Program-made: the position numbers and the translations under genes
The notes under the pieces: model-generated
The model's input: only the letters and a program-made list of their open reading frames with translations
What the model was told of the DNA's origin: nothing
Database searches by the model: none
Part shown: positions 7,490 to 14,745 of the stretch, piece by piece
Numbering within the stretch: position 1 is the stretch's first letter
Layout: each line of letters opens with the position of its first letter
Assembly (NCBI GenBank): GCA_945875135.1
Contig: CAMCJO010000015.1
Span: 1 to 14,780, forward strand
Reading direction: 5' to 3'
DNA length: 14,780 nt
DNA from: an uncultured Porphyromonas sp.
Lineage (GTDB): Bacteria; Bacteroidota; Bacteroidia; Bacteroidales; Porphyromonadaceae

Positions 7490-7569
7490 TTCTTACTTCA
7501 GTCTATACAGTAGCCCTACCCTGCAATTGCTTATTTCACAAGAACGTAAACGAAAAAACAAAGACTATT

Positions 7570-8475
7570 ATGTCACAAGTATCCTTTGACCAGCTACTAG
7601 AGGCTGGTGCACACTTTGGCCATATGCCACGTAAGTGGAACCCCGCTATGGCTCCTTACATCTTTATGGAGCGCAACGGCATCCACATTATCGACCTGCA
7701 CAAGACTGTCGCTAAGATCGATGAGTGTGCTGAGATTATCAAGAATATGGCCAGCTCGGGCAAGAAGATCCTCTTCGTCGGCACCAAGCGTCAGGCTAAG
7801 GACGCTGTCGCAGAGCTCGCTAAGAGCGTAGGGATGCCCTACGTCACAGAGCGTTGGCCGGGTGGTATGCTCACCAACTTCCCCACGATCCGCAAGGCGG
7901 TCAAGAAGATGGGGCAAATCGACAAGATGCGTGAGGATGGCACCTACAACAACCTCTCCAAGCGTGAGCGCCTACAGCTCGATCGCCAGCAGGCTAAGCT
8001 AGACAAGAACCTCGGCTCTATCCGAGACATGAACCGTCTGCCTAACGCACTCTTCGTTGTAGACGTTATGCGTGAGCACATCGCTGTACGTGAGGCTCAG
8101 CGTCTAGGTATCCCTGTATTTGCTATCGTCGATACAAATGCTAACCCCAAGGATGTCGACTACGTCATCCCAGCTAATGATGACTCTACACAAGCTATCG
8201 AGCTGATCATCTCGGCTATGTGCCAGGCTATCAACGAGGGCCAGGTAGAGTACAAGGCTATCAAGGCTGAGAAGGAGGCTGAGGAGGCTGCTGAGCTAGC
8301 ACCCTCAGGACGTCGCCAGCGCACAGGTGCTCGCCGTGAGCGCATCCGCCCCACCAATGCAGAGGCTGAGCGTGAGGAGGAAGGCACCGAGGAGCAGCCC
8401 GAGGAGGCAGCTCCCGAGACTGTAGAGGCTGAAGAGACTGCTCCAGCTAATGAGGAAGCAGCTAACCAACAATAA
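7570..8475 (+). CDS. rpsB: 30S ribosomal protein S2 with charged C-terminal tail
   Basis: Small-subunit protein needed for late 30S assembly and for docking of S1. Residues 1 to about 228 form the S2 core: LLEAGAHFGH (9-18), RKWNPAM (21-27), YIFMERNGIHIIDL, VGTKRQAKDAV (70-80), ERWPGGMLTNF (94-104), and PVFAIVDTNANPKDVDYVIPANDD. Most bacterial S2 proteins end at about 230-270 residues. This one has 301, with a tail from about 229: a Lys/Glu-rich helix, a basic patch at 247-262 (RRQRTGARRERIR) and an acidic Glu/Ala-rich end at 264-297. The start ATG at 7570 matches the family N-terminus. tsf starts 11 nt downstream, the standard S2-EF-Ts pair. Confidence 0.97.
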   Translation: MSQVSFDQLLEAGAHFGHMPRKWNPAMAPYIFMERNGIHIIDLHKTVAKIDECAEIIKNMASSGKKILFVGTKRQAKDAVAELAKSVGMPYVTERWPGGMLTNFPTIRKAVKKMGQIDKMREDGTYNNLSKRERLQLDRQQAKLDKNLGSIRDMNRLPNALFVVDVMREHIAVREAQRLGIPVFAIVDTNANPKDVDYVIPANDDSTQAIELIISAMCQAINEGQVEYKAIKAEKEAEEAAELAPSGRRQRTGARRERIRPTNAEAEREEEGTEEQPEEAAPETVEAEETAPANEEAANQQ

Positions 8476-8486
8476 TACTATACACC

Positions 8487-9311
8487 ATGAGCGTAACAAT
8501 TGAAGATATCAAGAAACTTCGTAAGATGACCGGTGCTGGTCTCTCTGACTGCAAGAATGCACTTAACGAGACTGCTGGAGACTTTGAGAAGGCTATCGAG
8601 ATCATACGTGCCAAGGGTAAGGCTGTCGCAGCTAAGCGTTCTGACCGTGAGGCTGCTGAGGGCTGTGTCCTAGCAGCACATAGCGAGGGCTTTGCAGCCA
8701 TCGTATCACTCCAGTGCGAGACAGACTTCGTTGCTAAGAACGAGGGTCACATCGCTCTCACACAGCAGATCCTAGACGTCGCTATGAAGGAGCAACCCGC
8801 CACTAAGGAGGAGCTACTCCAGCTACCTCTAGCTGATGGACGTGCAGTCGCTGAGCATATCACCGACCGCATCGGTAGCACGGGTGAGAAGATGGAGCTG
8901 GGTAGCTACGAGTATCTCAAGGCTCCCTACACCACTTCCTATATCCACTTCGGCAACAAACTGGCTGCTATTGTCGCTTTCAACGAGGCTATCGATCAGG
9001 AGATGGCTCGTGAGGTAGCTATGCAGGTAGCGTCTATGAATCCAGTCGCAGTCTGCGAGAAGGACGTACCAGCTCATGTCCTCGAGGAGGAGCGCAAGGT
9101 CGCTATGGATCGTGCTCGTGAGAGTGGCAAGCCTGAGGCTATCTGTGAGCGCATCGTAGAGGGCTCCATCCAGAAGTTCTACAAGGAGAGCACGCTGCTC
9201 CACCAGCCTTTCGTCCGTGATAACAAGATGGATGTACAGGGTTACCTGCACACCGCATCTAAGACGCTGACGGCTACAGGCTTCAAGCGTGTCAATCTAA
9301 ACGAAGACTAA
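8487..9311 (+). CDS. tsf: Translation elongation factor Ts
   Basis: Guanine-nucleotide exchange factor that releases GDP from EF-Tu during elongation. The 274-residue product has an N-terminal UBA-like helical domain (1 to about 50, with LRKMTGAGLSDCKNAL) and the EF-Tu-contacting TDFVAKNE motif (residues 79-86). The dimerisation core follows, with HFGNKLAAIVAF, VAMQVASMNP and the C-terminal module (LLHQPFVRD). Length is close to that of E. coli EF-Ts (about 280). It lies 11 nt after rpsB and is followed within about 55 nt by a strong hairpin, so it is the last gene of the operon. Confidence 0.97.
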   Translation: MSVTIEDIKKLRKMTGAGLSDCKNALNETAGDFEKAIEIIRAKGKAVAAKRSDREAAEGCVLAAHSEGFAAIVSLQCETDFVAKNEGHIALTQQILDVAMKEQPATKEELLQLPLADGRAVAEHITDRIGSTGEKMELGSYEYLKAPYTTSYIHFGNKLAAIVAFNEAIDQEMAREVAMQVASMNPVAVCEKDVPAHVLEEERKVAMDRARESGKPEAICERIVEGSIQKFYKESTLLHQPFVRDNKMDVQGYLHTASKTLTATGFKRVNLNED

Positions 9312-9364
9312 TCAATACTGAGGATAAGTAGTCGCTTTCCGGCGGCTATGAAGCCTAACTGAGA

Positions 9365-9397
9365 AAGCCCTGTACACCTTTATGGTGTGCAGGGCTT
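9365..9397. terminator. Hairpin terminator between convergent operons
   Basis: A 14-bp stem (9365-9378 with 9384-9397, one G-T wobble) encloses a 5-nt loop TTTAT. On + it is followed by CGTTAATGTT, a poor T tract. On - it is followed by TCTCAGTT. It most likely ends the rplM-tsf operon and may also stop transcripts coming from the tkt operon. Confidence 0.75.
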
Positions 9398-9400
9398 CGT

Positions 9401-9574
9401 TAATGTTAGGGGGTACTATATCAGACTTTGCAGAAAGGATGAAGCGCAAGGCGCTGAGGGTGAGGTCTGAAGGGAGCATACCTCCGTATGTGACCGAAGC
9501 CGAGTCCCGAAAGCAACACAGCGATTCGCCTTTATGTAACAGTCTCGGTTGCTCTCGCCATCGGATAGGGTTCT
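9401..9574. other. Convergent intergenic block with inverted repeats, nature unknown
   Basis: 174 nt between the terminator hairpin and the stop of the minus-strand ATP-grasp gene. GGTC...GACC (9464-9467 with 9492-9495) encloses GCATAC (9475-9480) and GTATGT (9485-9490) around the loop CCTC. Two mutually exclusive pairings are possible: CCGAG (9500-9504) with CTCGG (9544-9548), or AGCAAC with GTTGCT. A + frame spans the block (ATG at 9439, basic, about 58 residues), but it runs into the antisense coding end and has no recognisable domain. It could be the 3' UTR of the minus operon, a small RNA, a repeat element, or nothing functional. Confidence 0.35.
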
Positions 9575-10738
9575 TCAGAAAGCGCGTAGATAGGCGAAGT
9601 GGGAGACGTCCGTAAGGTCAGTGGAGGTAAGCGGGAGGAGACCTGAGCGAAGGCGACCTGCGTCGTCTAGGGTAGGGGCATTCGCTGTGGAGAGGAGTGC
9701 TTTGGCGCGCGGTGTGGAGAGGATGCCAAAGCGGTATTGGTTGTGGCTTCCTTGAGGGACGCGCTCATGGTAGAGGTCTAGTGCATAGTGTCCCATCGTA
9801 TAGCGCAGATTGATCTCGACCCACGGGTGCAGGGCGGTATGGTTGCTGACGTCATCGGGTCGGTAGGTGAGTAGGTCGATACCGATGGCCCCATGGTAGT
9901 AAGGGGCCACCTCACGGGAGAGGTAAGCTCGGTGCTGCGCTAGAGCTTGGGTGAGTTCATTGGGATCGGAGAGGCTCTCGGTGATTTGCTGGAGCGTCTC
10001 CTCGGGAGCTTGGCAGAGACTCTCTAGATAGCGTCCCTGGCCGTCCGTCTCGAAGGCGCACAGTCCGACGAACTGCACCTCGCCAGCTTCGTCTATGTAG
10101 TACTCGGCACCATAGTCCTGCAGCTTGTCGAGCAACGGCTCCACGAGGAGGGTGCCGTGCCGCTGCAAGAGCTTGCGAAGCGTCTCCTCAAGTTGGCTGT
10201 CCAACTGGTTGATGCGCCAGAGTCCTCTCCCCGAGCTACTATACGGGAGCTTCACGAGACAAGCCCCTTGGGTCAAAAGCTTCGCTAGCTCCTCTACCTG
10301 CGTAATCATCGCCACACGGCTGCGCCACGGCACGCTGCTATACCTCGCAAAGAAGCGTGCACTCGCGGCTCTCGTCCAGCAAGGCATCAGCTCTTGGGGA
10401 AGTTCGCTGCACGCCTCCTCGTCGCTCAGCCCGTACTGCTTCGCCAGGCTATGCGCCAAGCTTCGCTCGTGTCCCCATAGTATGAGTTCCGGGTCCCCGA
10501 CATCCCCTTTCGTTATATGGCTCAGCTCACGGTCGGTCAGATAGGGCGAGAGGCTTTCGCTAAAAGGGTGTAACCACCACGAGTCCCCATCTAACCACAC
10601 TGGGGATGCCCAGAGCGGCAGGCTCCAGAGGGCGGAGCGCATCTGTCTAATAAGTCGTGGCGGGGTGTAGTGGAGTGGGTCGCCAGCCTCTAGAGCGACC
10701 TCGTGGCCGATGTTGCAGACAATGAGTGGCGTGCGCAT
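9575..10738 (-). CDS. ATP-grasp-like protein, substrate unknown
   Basis: 387 residues with several features of the ATP-grasp ligase fold. A lysine-plus-glycine loop LVKLPYSSSGRGL lies at 161-173. LLVEPLLDK (197-205) has a Glu placed like the adenine-hinge residue. GAIGIDLL (283-290) is followed by the metal-binding-type VEINLRYTMG (307-316), with the Glu-x-Asn signature. The N-terminus (IVCNIGHEVALE...HYTPPRLIRQM) would be a pre-ATP-grasp domain. No signal peptide or membrane segment is seen, so it should be cytosolic. ATP-grasp enzymes usually join a carboxylate to an amine or thiol through an acyl phosphate, but the substrate cannot be inferred. It is the last gene of the tkt unit, 19 bp after the RNase H gene. 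The assignment rests on motif reading only. Confidence 0.72.
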   Translation of the reverse strand: MRTPLIVCNIGHEVALEAGDPLHYTPPRLIRQMRSALWSLPLWASPVWLDGDSWWLHPFSESLSPYLTDRELSHITKGDVGDPELILWGHERSLAHSLAKQYGLSDEEACSELPQELMPCWTRAASARFFARYSSVPWRSRVAMITQVEELAKLLTQGACLVKLPYSSSGRGLWRINQLDSQLEETLRKLLQRHGTLLVEPLLDKLQDYGAEYYIDEAGEVQFVGLCAFETDGQGRYLESLCQAPEETLQQITESLSDPNELTQALAQHRAYLSREVAPYYHGAIGIDLLTYRPDDVSNHTALHPWVEINLRYTMGHYALDLYHERVPQGSHNQYRFGILSTPRAKALLSTANAPTLDDAGRLRSGLLPLTSTDLTDVSHFAYLRAF

Positions 10739-10757
10739 GGCCTCAGTGACGACGCGG

Positions 10758-11456
10758 CTACTTACGGCCGAAGTCTGCGGGGATCTCGCCCCAGGCGACC
10801 GTGTCCCACTTCAGCAGTGGCACCCGAAAGGTGTGCGTCTTCAGCCAATGTGTGGCACGTACGATCAGTTCGTAGGTCTTAGCACTACGTGGATCCGTCG
10901 AGTCCAGTCGCGTGCGGCAACGTGCCTGCGCCACCCAGCCGAGTGCCACCTTGCTGTCGGAGTAGATAGGCAGTGGCGGGAGCTTGCCCTGCTCCATAAG
11001 TGCCAAGGCGTGCACGATGGCTAGGTACTCGCCAATGTTGTTCGTACCCCACGGGATCACCGCCCGAAAGAGCTCCGCATGGCTAAAGGTATAGACGCCA
11101 CGATACTCCGTCACGCCTGGATTAGACGAGCAGGCGCCATCGACAGCGATCGAGTGGTTGAGGAAACCTTTTGGCGCGACCTTATCGCCGATGAGTTGAT
11201 CAGGCGCTTGCTCCACACTGTGCTGCACTTGTAGCTTATTGCTCTCAGGCTTAGCAACACGATGCTGCTGTCCCAGCTTACGTCCCTCGTCGTAGCCTAG
11301 TTCGAAGGCCTCTTGCGCTTGCTCTGCCGTGGGGTAGGACTTATACTTAGCCCCTTGGAAACCCTCGATCTGCATCTTGCAGTCCTGCCAATCATCATAG
11401 ATGCCTGGCCGATAACCCTCCCATACGACGTACCACTTGCGCTGTTTGGCTGACAT
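10758..11456 (-). CDS. Ribonuclease HI with N-terminal hybrid-binding domain
   Basis: Endonuclease that cuts the RNA strand of RNA-DNA hybrids (primers, R-loops). The 232-residue product has two domains. The N-terminal caulimovirus-VI/RNase H1-type binding domain spans 7-52 (KWYVVWEGYRPGIYDDW...YPTAEQAQEAF). A linker of about 45 residues leads to the catalytic domain from about 101. The four catalytic acids can be placed: D106 (VDGACSSNPG), E143 (NNIGEYLAI), D167 (YSDSKVALGW) and D228 in the terminal WGEIPADFGRK. It reads as the Bacteroidota form of RNase HI carrying a eukaryote-like N-terminal module. It sits third in the minus-strand unit, 14 bp after the TPR gene, with no evident functional link to transketolase. 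The symbol rnhA would be the usual name but is not certain for this paralogue class. Confidence 0.92.
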   Translation of the reverse strand: MSAKQRKWYVVWEGYRPGIYDDWQDCKMQIEGFQGAKYKSYPTAEQAQEAFELGYDEGRKLGQQHRVAKPESNKLQVQHSVEQAPDQLIGDKVAPKGFLNHSIAVDGACSSNPGVTEYRGVYTFSHAELFRAVIPWGTNNIGEYLAIVHALALMEQGKLPPLPIYSDSKVALGWVAQARCRTRLDSTDPRSAKTYELIVRATHWLKTHTFRVPLLKWDTVAWGEIPADFGRK

Positions 11457-11470
11457 AGAGCTTGTCTTTT

Positions 11471-12487
11471 CTAGTAAAAGCCCCCAGCGTACAGATTGGC
11501 GAAGTTGACTTCGCCCGCCTTTGTCTCAGCGTCCTCAGGAAGCTCCGCCAGCATCTGCTGCACTCCCTCGTACTGCTCCGTGCGGTCGCACGCCTTATAC
11601 AGTGAGGCGGCATACTCTAGGAGCGCACGGGTCGGCTGGGGAATCATATCCAGAGCCTGCTCCATCTCATCGGCAGCAGCCTCCTTGCCCCGCAGCTCCT
11701 CTACAAGATGCGTCAGGTGCATGTAGCCCTCCACGTTGAAAGGGTCCGTCTCCACCACCTGTCGGAAAGCACGTTCAGCGCGCTCCTTGTCGCCCTCATG
11801 GTAAGTGATCAAACCCTCGTAGAGGTAAGCACGCTCCTCCTCGGGAAACTTCTCGGCCGTCTCTAGAGCAACCGCCAAAGCCTCCTCCCAACGCTCCAGC
11901 GCTATCAGCACCTTCACCTTGATGAGCCAGTAAAGGGGCACTTCGTCCGTCAGCTGTAATGCTTGGTCGATGGTCGCGAATGCTTGCTCAGACTCACTTA
12001 GAGCCAGCTGCGCCTGAGCTTTCATGCGGTGTAGCTCAGCTTGCTGTGCCGTCTCCAGCTCGGTCGCCAAGGCGCGCTCAGCGTAGGCAATCGTCTCGCT
12101 GTGCTGGTCCAGTCCGTTAGAGACTTTGGTTGCCTCATAGAGAGCCATCGGATAGTCAGGATAAGCCTCCAGTATGGTGGTCAGCTCAGTCATCGAGCCA
12201 GCTAAGTCGGGCTTGCGCTGCAAAGCCTGCGCTAGGTAAAGGCGACACTCAGGATCGTCGATCTCCTCCAGCGAAGTGCGCAGAGCGCGTATCGCAAAGT
12301 CCACCTCGCCTATCTTGAGCGCTCGGAGCGCATCAAACTTCAGCGTGTTCGCCTTGAGCGTGTCCGCCTTGGGATCAGTCGCTTGCTCCGCTACCTCCTG
12401 CGTGACGTTAGTCGTCTCCTGCTCGACCTCTTCGGTTGAGACAGGAGACTTTTTATTTGACTTCTTGAAGCGTGAGAATAGTCCCAT
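11471..12487 (-). CDS. Tetratricopeptide-repeat protein
   Basis: 338 residues, largely helical. A basic start (MGLFSRFKKSNKK) and a polar Glu/Thr-rich linker to about residue 45 precede tandem TPR-like helix pairs from about 47 to 320. The clearest unit is at 217-250 (ERAYLYEGLITYHEGDKERAERAFRQ...DPF), with the small/large residue pattern of TPRs. Others are near 80-112, 150-180 and 184-215. There is no signal peptide or transmembrane segment, so it is probably cytosolic. TPRs bind other proteins, but the partner is unknown. The gene starts 12 bp after the tkt stop, so the two are almost certainly co-transcribed. The closing residues (VNFANLYAGGFY) are a hydrophobic aromatic tail that may be a family signature. 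Confidence 0.8.
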   Translation of the reverse strand: MGLFSRFKKSNKKSPVSTEEVEQETTNVTQEVAEQATDPKADTLKANTLKFDALRALKIGEVDFAIRALRTSLEEIDDPECRLYLAQALQRKPDLAGSMTELTTILEAYPDYPMALYEATKVSNGLDQHSETIAYAERALATELETAQQAELHRMKAQAQLALSESEQAFATIDQALQLTDEVPLYWLIKVKVLIALERWEEALAVALETAEKFPEEERAYLYEGLITYHEGDKERAERAFRQVVETDPFNVEGYMHLTHLVEELRGKEAAADEMEQALDMIPQPTRALLEYAASLYKACDRTEQYEGVQQMLAELPEDAETKAGEVNFANLYAGGFY

Positions 12488-12499
12488 AGCTCTTCTCCA

Positions 12500-14587
12500 C
12501 TATCGGCAAAGCTCCTCGATATGCTGTGCCACAGCCTCAGCGGTGAAGCCGAGCTTCTCATCGAGCACTGTGTAGGGAGCGGAGAAGCCGAAGCTCTCCA
12601 ACCCGTGGATATGCTCCATATCTCCGACCAGGCGGAGGAGCGTCACAGGTAGCCCAGCGGTCAGACCGAAGCGTGCGCCCTTAGCGGGGATCACGCTCTC
12701 ACGGTACTCCTCAGGCTGATCGAAGAAGAGCCCTTCGCTCGGTACCGAGACGATGCGCAGCTTGTGCCCCTTGCCCTTAAGTAGCTCAGCAGCTTGTACT
12801 AGCGTACTCACCTCACTACCCGAGGCGATGAGCGTCAAGTCGGGCGTCTCACCCGCAGGTGTCGTATCAGAGACCACGTAAGCACCACGCTTCAACTGGC
12901 AAGCACGCTCATAAGTGGGATTAGGTAAGTCTTGGATGTTTTGGCGAGAGAGGATGAGTGCCGTCGGCGTGTGGAGGTTTTCCATAGCCATCTGCCAGGC
13001 GACCGTAGCCTCATGTACATCGGCAGGGCGTAGCACCTGTAGGGCACGACGACCCGAGTGATTGTGCAGATGCTCGAGGAGACGTATCTGCGCCTCCTGC
13101 TCGACCGGCTCGTGCGTCGGTCCGTCCTCCCCAACCCTAAAGGAGTCGTGCGACCAGATGAAGATGACTGGCTGCTCCATCAGCCCCGCCATACGAACGA
13201 CGGGCTTCATATAGTCTGAGAAGACAAAGAAGGTACCGCACGCTGCACGCATACCGCCATGCAGGGTGATACCCACGCAGAGCGCAGCCATCGTAAGCTC
13301 CGAGACACCCGCCTGGAGGAACTTGCCTGAGAAGTCGCCCGCCTCCAGAGCCTTCGTGCCCTTGAGATAGCCGTCCGTCTTGTCCGAGTTCGAGAGGTCG
13401 GCCGAGGCAACGATCAGGTTGTCCACCTGCTTGGCCAGTTCGCTCAGTACCGTTGCCGAGGCGACACGAGTAGCCTGATTAGCCTTCTGAGCGATCTCCT
13501 GCCAAGCTACATCGTAGGTAGGCTCTGCAGCAAACCAACGGTCATAGAGCTTCGCCTGATCAGGGTGCTCCTTCTTGTATTGCTCCTGTAGCTTGTACTG
13601 ATCATCCCAGTAGGCGATCAGCTCCTCGCGACGCTCAGCGTAGAAGGCCGCTACATCTTCATATATGGTAAAAGGATTGTCTGGGTCAGCACCCAGTGCC
13701 TGCATTGTCTTAGCATACGAAGCACCCGCCTTAGAGATCGGTTGGCCGTGCGTTGCGATCAGATTTGCCAGCGGATTACCCTCCTCGTCGACCGCCTTGT
13801 AAGCCATATTGGTGTAGCCAATGATGAGCGTCGGGGCACCCGTCTTTTCGGAGATCTCGATAGCGTCTTGTAGCACCTGGCTCAGCGCTTCAGGGACGTT
13901 ACCTGGCACCTCAAAGACGTTCCAGCCCCACGCATCATACTTAGCCACAACATCCTCAGCCGTGATATCCTCGACACGCGTCGAGAGCTGTATGTCGTTG
14001 CAGTCGTAGTACATGATCAGGTTGTCCAGCCCTAGGTCGCCCGCGATGCGCCCCGCACCCTGACTGATCTCCTCTTGGATACCGCCATCAGAGATAAAAG
14101 CGTAGATGCGCTGTGGCATAAGCGTATCGCCAAGACGGTGCTGGAGGAACTTCGCGGCAATGGCAGCACCCACAGCGTAGGTGTGTCCCTGCCCCAGCGG
14201 GCCACTCGTGTTCTCAATCATACGGCTACGACAAAGCTCTGGGTGTCCGGGCGTAGGACTGCCCCACGAGCGGAAAGCTGCCAGCTCCTCCATCGTAAAG
14301 AATCCCGCCAGTGCCAGCTGTGCGTAGAGCATTGGCGACATGTGGCCCGGATCCATAAAGAAGCGATCCCGTGCGGGGTGCTCCGGGTGGCGTGGGTCAT
14401 AGCGCAGTTGCTCGGAGAAGAGGACCTGGATAAAGTCCGCTCCACCCATAGCCCCTCCGGGGTGGCCACTCTTAGCGCGCTCGACCATCGAGATGGCGAG
14501 GGCACGGATATTGTCGGCAGCACGCTCAGCGATGCTCATAGGCTGCTCTTGGGTTGATGAAGTCTGATCAGTCATTTTGTTGCTCAT
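12500..14587 (-). CDS. tkt: Transketolase
   Basis: Thiamine-diphosphate enzyme of the non-oxidative pentose phosphate pathway, moving two-carbon ketol units between sugar phosphates. The 695-residue product has full length. N-terminal ThDP domain: SGHPGGAMGGAD (40-51, His42), DPGHMSPMLYAQ (79-90, His82), NTSGPLGQG (126-134), and the metal/diphosphate motif SDGGIQEE (166-173). Pyrimidine domain: catalytic Glu430 in GVSEL, then HDSFRVGEDGPTHEP (480-494, His480 and His492) and LSRQN (546-550). The C-terminal domain ends at about 695. Start choice is uncertain: ATGs at codons 1, 5 and 17 are in frame, and homology-like sequence begins at 17 (MSIAERAADNIRALA); the first is reported. First gene of a four-gene minus-strand unit. 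Confidence 0.97.
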   Translation of the reverse strand: MSNKMTDQTSSTQEQPMSIAERAADNIRALAISMVERAKSGHPGGAMGGADFIQVLFSEQLRYDPRHPEHPARDRFFMDPGHMSPMLYAQLALAGFFTMEELAAFRSWGSPTPGHPELCRSRMIENTSGPLGQGHTYAVGAAIAAKFLQHRLGDTLMPQRIYAFISDGGIQEEISQGAGRIAGDLGLDNLIMYYDCNDIQLSTRVEDITAEDVVAKYDAWGWNVFEVPGNVPEALSQVLQDAIEISEKTGAPTLIIGYTNMAYKAVDEEGNPLANLIATHGQPISKAGASYAKTMQALGADPDNPFTIYEDVAAFYAERREELIAYWDDQYKLQEQYKKEHPDQAKLYDRWFAAEPTYDVAWQEIAQKANQATRVASATVLSELAKQVDNLIVASADLSNSDKTDGYLKGTKALEAGDFSGKFLQAGVSELTMAALCVGITLHGGMRAACGTFFVFSDYMKPVVRMAGLMEQPVIFIWSHDSFRVGEDGPTHEPVEQEAQIRLLEHLHNHSGRRALQVLRPADVHEATVAWQMAMENLHTPTALILSRQNIQDLPNPTYERACQLKRGAYVVSDTTPAGETPDLTLIASGSEVSTLVQAAELLKGKGHKLRIVSVPSEGLFFDQPEEYRESVIPAKGARFGLTAGLPVTLLRLVGDMEHIHGLESFGFSAPYTVLDEKLGFTAEAVAQHIEELCR

Positions 14588-14617
14588 AATGCGATAGGGG
14601 TTCTTTACACTTAAAAG

Positions 14618-14634
14618 GTGAGACCACGTCTCAC
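14618..14634 (-). promoter_or_regulatory. Perfect palindrome in the tkt leader
   Basis: GTGAGAC (14618-14624) and GTCTCAC (14628-14634) form a perfect 7-bp inverted repeat with a 3-nt centre. It lies about 15-30 nt downstream of the predicted start of transcription and 30 nt before the first ATG. It could be a DNA operator or an RNA hairpin in the leader. No T tract follows it in the minus direction, so it is not a terminator. Confidence 0.5.
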
Positions 14635-14655
14635 GGGTAAAACTTCATTTGACTC

Positions 14656-14663
14656 CAAAGGTA
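14656..14663 (-). promoter_or_regulatory. -7 element of the tkt operon
   Basis: On the minus strand 14663-14656 reads TACCTTTG, an exact TAnnTTTG box and identical to the -7 boxes of tRNA-His and rplM. Transcription should start near 14649. No TTG lies at the expected -33 distance. That position falls inside the heptamer array beginning at 14671. Confidence 0.68.
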
Positions 14664-14670
14664 CGAAAAT

Positions 14671-14740
14671 TAGAGATTAGCGGTTGGCTCTTGGCTGTTA
14701 GCTGTTGGCTGTTAGCTGTTGGCTGTTGGCTGTTGGCTAG
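14671..14740. repeat. Ten-unit heptamer array upstream of tkt
   Basis: Ten heptamers in one phase: TAGAGAT, TAGCGGT, TGGCTCT, TGGCTGT, TAGCTGT, TGGCTGT, TAGCTGT, TGGCTGT, TGGCTGT, TGGCTAG. The first unit is the same TAGAGAT found at 17-30 and 7441-7447. The later units drift to TRGCTGT without losing the 7-base register. The array starts 7 bp beyond the tkt -7 box. Confidence 0.92.
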
Positions 14741-14745
14741 GGATA

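Noticed and set aside
9393..9501. Terminal inverted repeats GGCTTCG/CGAAGCC marking a miniature transposon
   Set aside because: Only 7 bp, overlapping the terminator stem, with no target-site duplication visible; likely chance.
9382..9615. Small + strand gene of about 77 codons overlapping the tsf terminator
   Set aside because: Its start lies in the terminator loop and it overlaps the antisense end of the ATP-grasp gene. No domain is recognisable, so I treat the region as a non-coding unknown and keep it as a finding.
10125..10544. 139-codon + strand frame inside the ATP-grasp gene
   Set aside because: It lies antisense to a gene with clear motifs. The Ser/Arg/Leu-rich composition is typical of a shadow frame.
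14075..14557. 160-codon + strand frame inside tkt
   Set aside because: Antisense to conserved transketolase motifs; no domain-like sequence.
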